Source: Chitinophagaceae bacterium (GTDB taxonomy: Bacteria > Bacteroidota > Bacteroidia > Chitinophagales > Chitinophagaceae). From it: a stretch of 64,000 nt of DNA. The stretch is from contig JAEUVD010000052.1 in assembly GCA_016787065.1 (NCBI GenBank), positions 145,843 through 209,842 of the forward strand, given 5' to 3'. The position numbers and the translations under genes are program-made. Numbering within the stretch: position 1 is the stretch's first letter; every line of letters begins with the position of its first letter. The notes under the pieces were generated by a model. It saw nothing but the letters and a program-made list of their open reading frames with translations, had not been told where the DNA came from and did no database searches. Shown piece after piece: positions 62,248-64,000 of this stretch.

Positions 62248-63603
62248 ATGCGTCAAAAACTTTGGTTTAAGGCTATCAGGTATTACTGGCAATTTCAGCC
62301 TTTCCATTTAAGTTTTATTCTCTTAATGGTTTTGTACGCTATTATTCGCTATTTCACATTAAGCGTAAAAGTTGATACGAGTTCATTTATCGGACTCATT
62401 CTGCTCATGACCAAAATTGTGTTTGTATTTGCATTGGTCATTATCCTCTTCGGATTACTTAGTACACTTATTTGTTTTGGCTGGTTCTGGTATCGAAAAA
62501 CAAAACAAAAACCTGCCATAACGTTAGAGCTAGATGCTGAACAACAAAAACAAGGCGATGTAGTAATTCGCACGGTCTTACCTTTTGCGCTTCGTCCGTT
62601 TTTAGGTTATGTAAATGTTCGTTTGCAATATGATCAGGGCGATTTAAGTTCAAAGTTTCGTATGGAACGTAAACGTAAAGGACAATGGTTTTTCTTTCAA
62701 CCAGGATTAGAAAGTACGAACAGACTGCATTTAGATGATATTAAAGAATATCGTTTTCAACGTGCTATCATTTACTTTGAAGATTTTCTTCGCTTGTTTT
62801 CGCTAGCCATTCCGGTTTCGGTTTTTGATCATATTAAAAATATACCACGTATTCAACAAGAACTGAACACGCCTATTCAACCTAAAAAAACCGAAGAAGA
62901 GAAAGTAAGAATTCAACAACTGCGCAAGGTGGAAGGTGAATACCTCAATTATAAAAAATTTGAGAATTCCGATGATGTTCGTCGTATTGTATGGAAAATT
63001 TTTGCAAAGAATAAAGAATTGGTTGTACGCATTCCCGAAATAATGGATCCGTTTTCTTCCCATATTTATTTTTATCCATCTTATTTCAATTCGGAAAATA
63101 ATTTGGCTTATGCGCCCTATCATCAAGCCATGTTGAACTTTTACAAACATTGGGTTTATACCTTGTATCATGCTTTAACCGAACAACAATTTGAAGTACA
63201 ATATATAGCCGATCAATTGATACGTGATACACAACGAAATACGGAATATACCATTACGCTTTCTGAATGGCATCAAGATAAAGTGCTGAGTAACTTTGTA
63301 AAGCCACAACATGCCTCAGTTATTTGCATTCATTCTTTTTCAGACATCAAGGATCTTGAAAAATTATTACCTTCATTAGATGCTCAAACAAAAATTTACT
63401 TCGTTCGCTTAAGTGCATCGATGCGAAGTTTATATTTATTTCATTGGATGTATCGTTTATTCTTTTTACCGGCCAAAGATGAGTTAGCCAAATTAAAAAA
63501 TCGCTGGCCTTTGCATCCCTTAAAATTCAAAACATATCAACGTGAAAAGAAAATCCTAAATCTCCTTAAACAAAGTGATTGTAATTTTGAAATGCTTCCA
63601 TGA
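62248..63603 (+). CDS. DUF58-domain membrane protein
   Basis: 451 residues from ATG 62248. Two transmembrane helices at ~20-35 and ~57-82 are followed by a beta-sandwich and then the DUF58 motif: GEYLNYKKFENSDDVRRIVWKIFAKNK, where the family has Y-x-x-G/S-D-x-x-R-x-I-x-W-x-x-x-A-R/K. The C-terminal part resembles a von Willebrand-like fold. DUF58 proteins often pair with MoxR ATPases and transglutaminase membrane proteins. The next gene overlaps its stop by 4 bases, so the two are coupled. Confidence 0.85.
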   Translation: MRQKLWFKAIRYYWQFQPFHLSFILLMVLYAIIRYFTLSVKVDTSSFIGLILLMTKIVFVFALVIILFGLLSTLICFGWFWYRKTKQKPAITLELDAEQQKQGDVVIRTVLPFALRPFLGYVNVRLQYDQGDLSSKFRMERKRKGQWFFFQPGLESTNRLHLDDIKEYRFQRAIIYFEDFLRLFSLAIPVSVFDHIKNIPRIQQELNTPIQPKKTEEEKVRIQQLRKVEGEYLNYKKFENSDDVRRIVWKIFAKNKELVVRIPEIMDPFSSHIYFYPSYFNSENNLAYAPYHQAMLNFYKHWVYTLYHALTEQQFEVQYIADQLIRDTQRNTEYTITLSEWHQDKVLSNFVKPQHASVICIHSFSDIKDLEKLLPSLDAQTKIYFVRLSASMRSLYLFHWMYRLFFLPAKDELAKLKNRWPLHPLKFKTYQREKKILNLLKQSDCNFEMLP

Positions 63604-64000
63604 AAGTAGTTAAACAAGTATCGGTTACGAAATTTTTGGCCCAATGCCTTTTTCTGTTGCTACCCACCTTAGGGGTGGTTATGTACCTTCTTTGGAATAG
63701 TACACATTACCTCACCATGCTCAGTGAGCTTTGGATGAGTCAGGCTTGGTATTTTGCCTCCGGCATGTTTATCGCCTTCTTTTTGTATCAGTTTCGATTT
63801 CGTTTTTTACCTACGTTTAGCATTGTTCTCCTCTTACTTTTTTCAGGATACAAACTCATAGATAATTACTCATTCTCCGAGTTTGATGGATTTTTTATTT
63901 CGGTTCAATTTCAGTTATTCGCGATTTTATTTACTGTTGGTTGGCTGATAGGCTGGGCCTTTGAACGTGTTAGTTATTCTGCCATTATTATATCCGGACT
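63600..64000 (+). CDS. Multi-pass membrane protein (3' end outside window)
   Basis: ATG 63600 overlaps the DUF58 stop (ATGA). 133 codons are open to the right edge. At least four hydrophobic segments are visible (AQCLFLLLPTLGVVMYLLW, AWYFASGMFIAFFLY, FSIVLLLLFSGYKL, FAILFTVGWLIGWAF). In many genomes the gene next to DUF58 encodes a TgpA-like transglutaminase membrane protein. The position and the helices fit, but the catalytic part is beyond the edge, so this stays inference. Confidence 0.7.
   Translation, partial: MKVVKQVSVTKFLAQCLFLLLPTLGVVMYLLWNSTHYLTMLSELWMSQAWYFASGMFIAFFLYQFRFRFLPTFSIVLLLLFSGYKLIDNYSFSEFDGFFISVQFQLFAILFTVGWLIGWAFERVSYSAIIISG

Overview
The window is typical Bacteroidota DNA (GC roughly 38-40% by eye). 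Several secreted proteins end in type IX secretion (T9SS) type A sorting domains. Many genes follow the Bacteroidota -7 promoter word TAnnTTTG/TAnnTTCG, and families largely confined to that phylum are present (DUF4292, DUF5916, DUF4956 with a VTC polyphosphate polymerase). The genus cannot be fixed from this sequence. No tRNA, rRNA or CRISPR array was seen; one SRP RNA gene is present.

Layout. 0-5.7 kb: two divergent CotH-type secreted kinases (the first runs off the left edge), an MFS transporter and a T9SS cargo protein. 5.8-10.5 kb: thrS, then a FadL porin with an SGNH esterase lipoprotein. 10.6-14.3 kb: a large GT-C-like membrane protein and a delta-60 repeat T9SS protein. 14.4-18.6 kb: dut, a sugar nucleotidyltransferase, a TPR lipoprotein and a DUF4292 lipoprotein. 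18.6-25.3 kb: L,D-transpeptidase, FKBP isomerase, DUF5916 protein, beta-barrel protein, then a LemA-TPM-TPM operon. 25.3-28.4 kb: fbp, a PhaJ-like hydratase and, divergently, a PhaE-like granule protein with a basic tail. 28.5-32.2 kb: mnmA, a lipoprotein and a T9SS subtilase.

32.2-41.3 kb is an accessory region. It holds REP-like palindromes of at least two families, two copies of a ~209-bp element with 35-bp terminal inverted repeats (a MITE), a 5'-truncated DDE transposase, an apparent Rhs/polymorphic-toxin tail with a coupled small membrane protein, an LRR protein, and a 1184-residue lysyl-oxidase-like mosaic protein. About 1.1 kb before accA is gene-poor and repeat-rich.

41.3-64 kb returns to conserved genes: accA, a small conserved protein, dapA and a YafK-like L,D-transpeptidase; metG; an S66 LD-carboxypeptidase; a PD40-propeller/amidohydrolase fusion; the four-gene VTC-DUF4956-lipoprotein-DUF2490 operon; rluF; a Crp-family regulator; fsa; a TonB/TPR protein; the SRP RNA; a BNR-repeat protein; a DUF2130 nuclease-like protein; a DUF58 protein; and the start of a membrane protein cut by the right edge.

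Points of most interest are the PhaE-like/PhaJ pair without a visible PhaC, the MITE and REP island with its split toxin and transposase remnants, the lysyl-oxidase mosaic, the polyphosphate cassette, and promoter words so close to start codons that several mRNAs (thrS, mnmA, the FKBP gene) may be leaderless.
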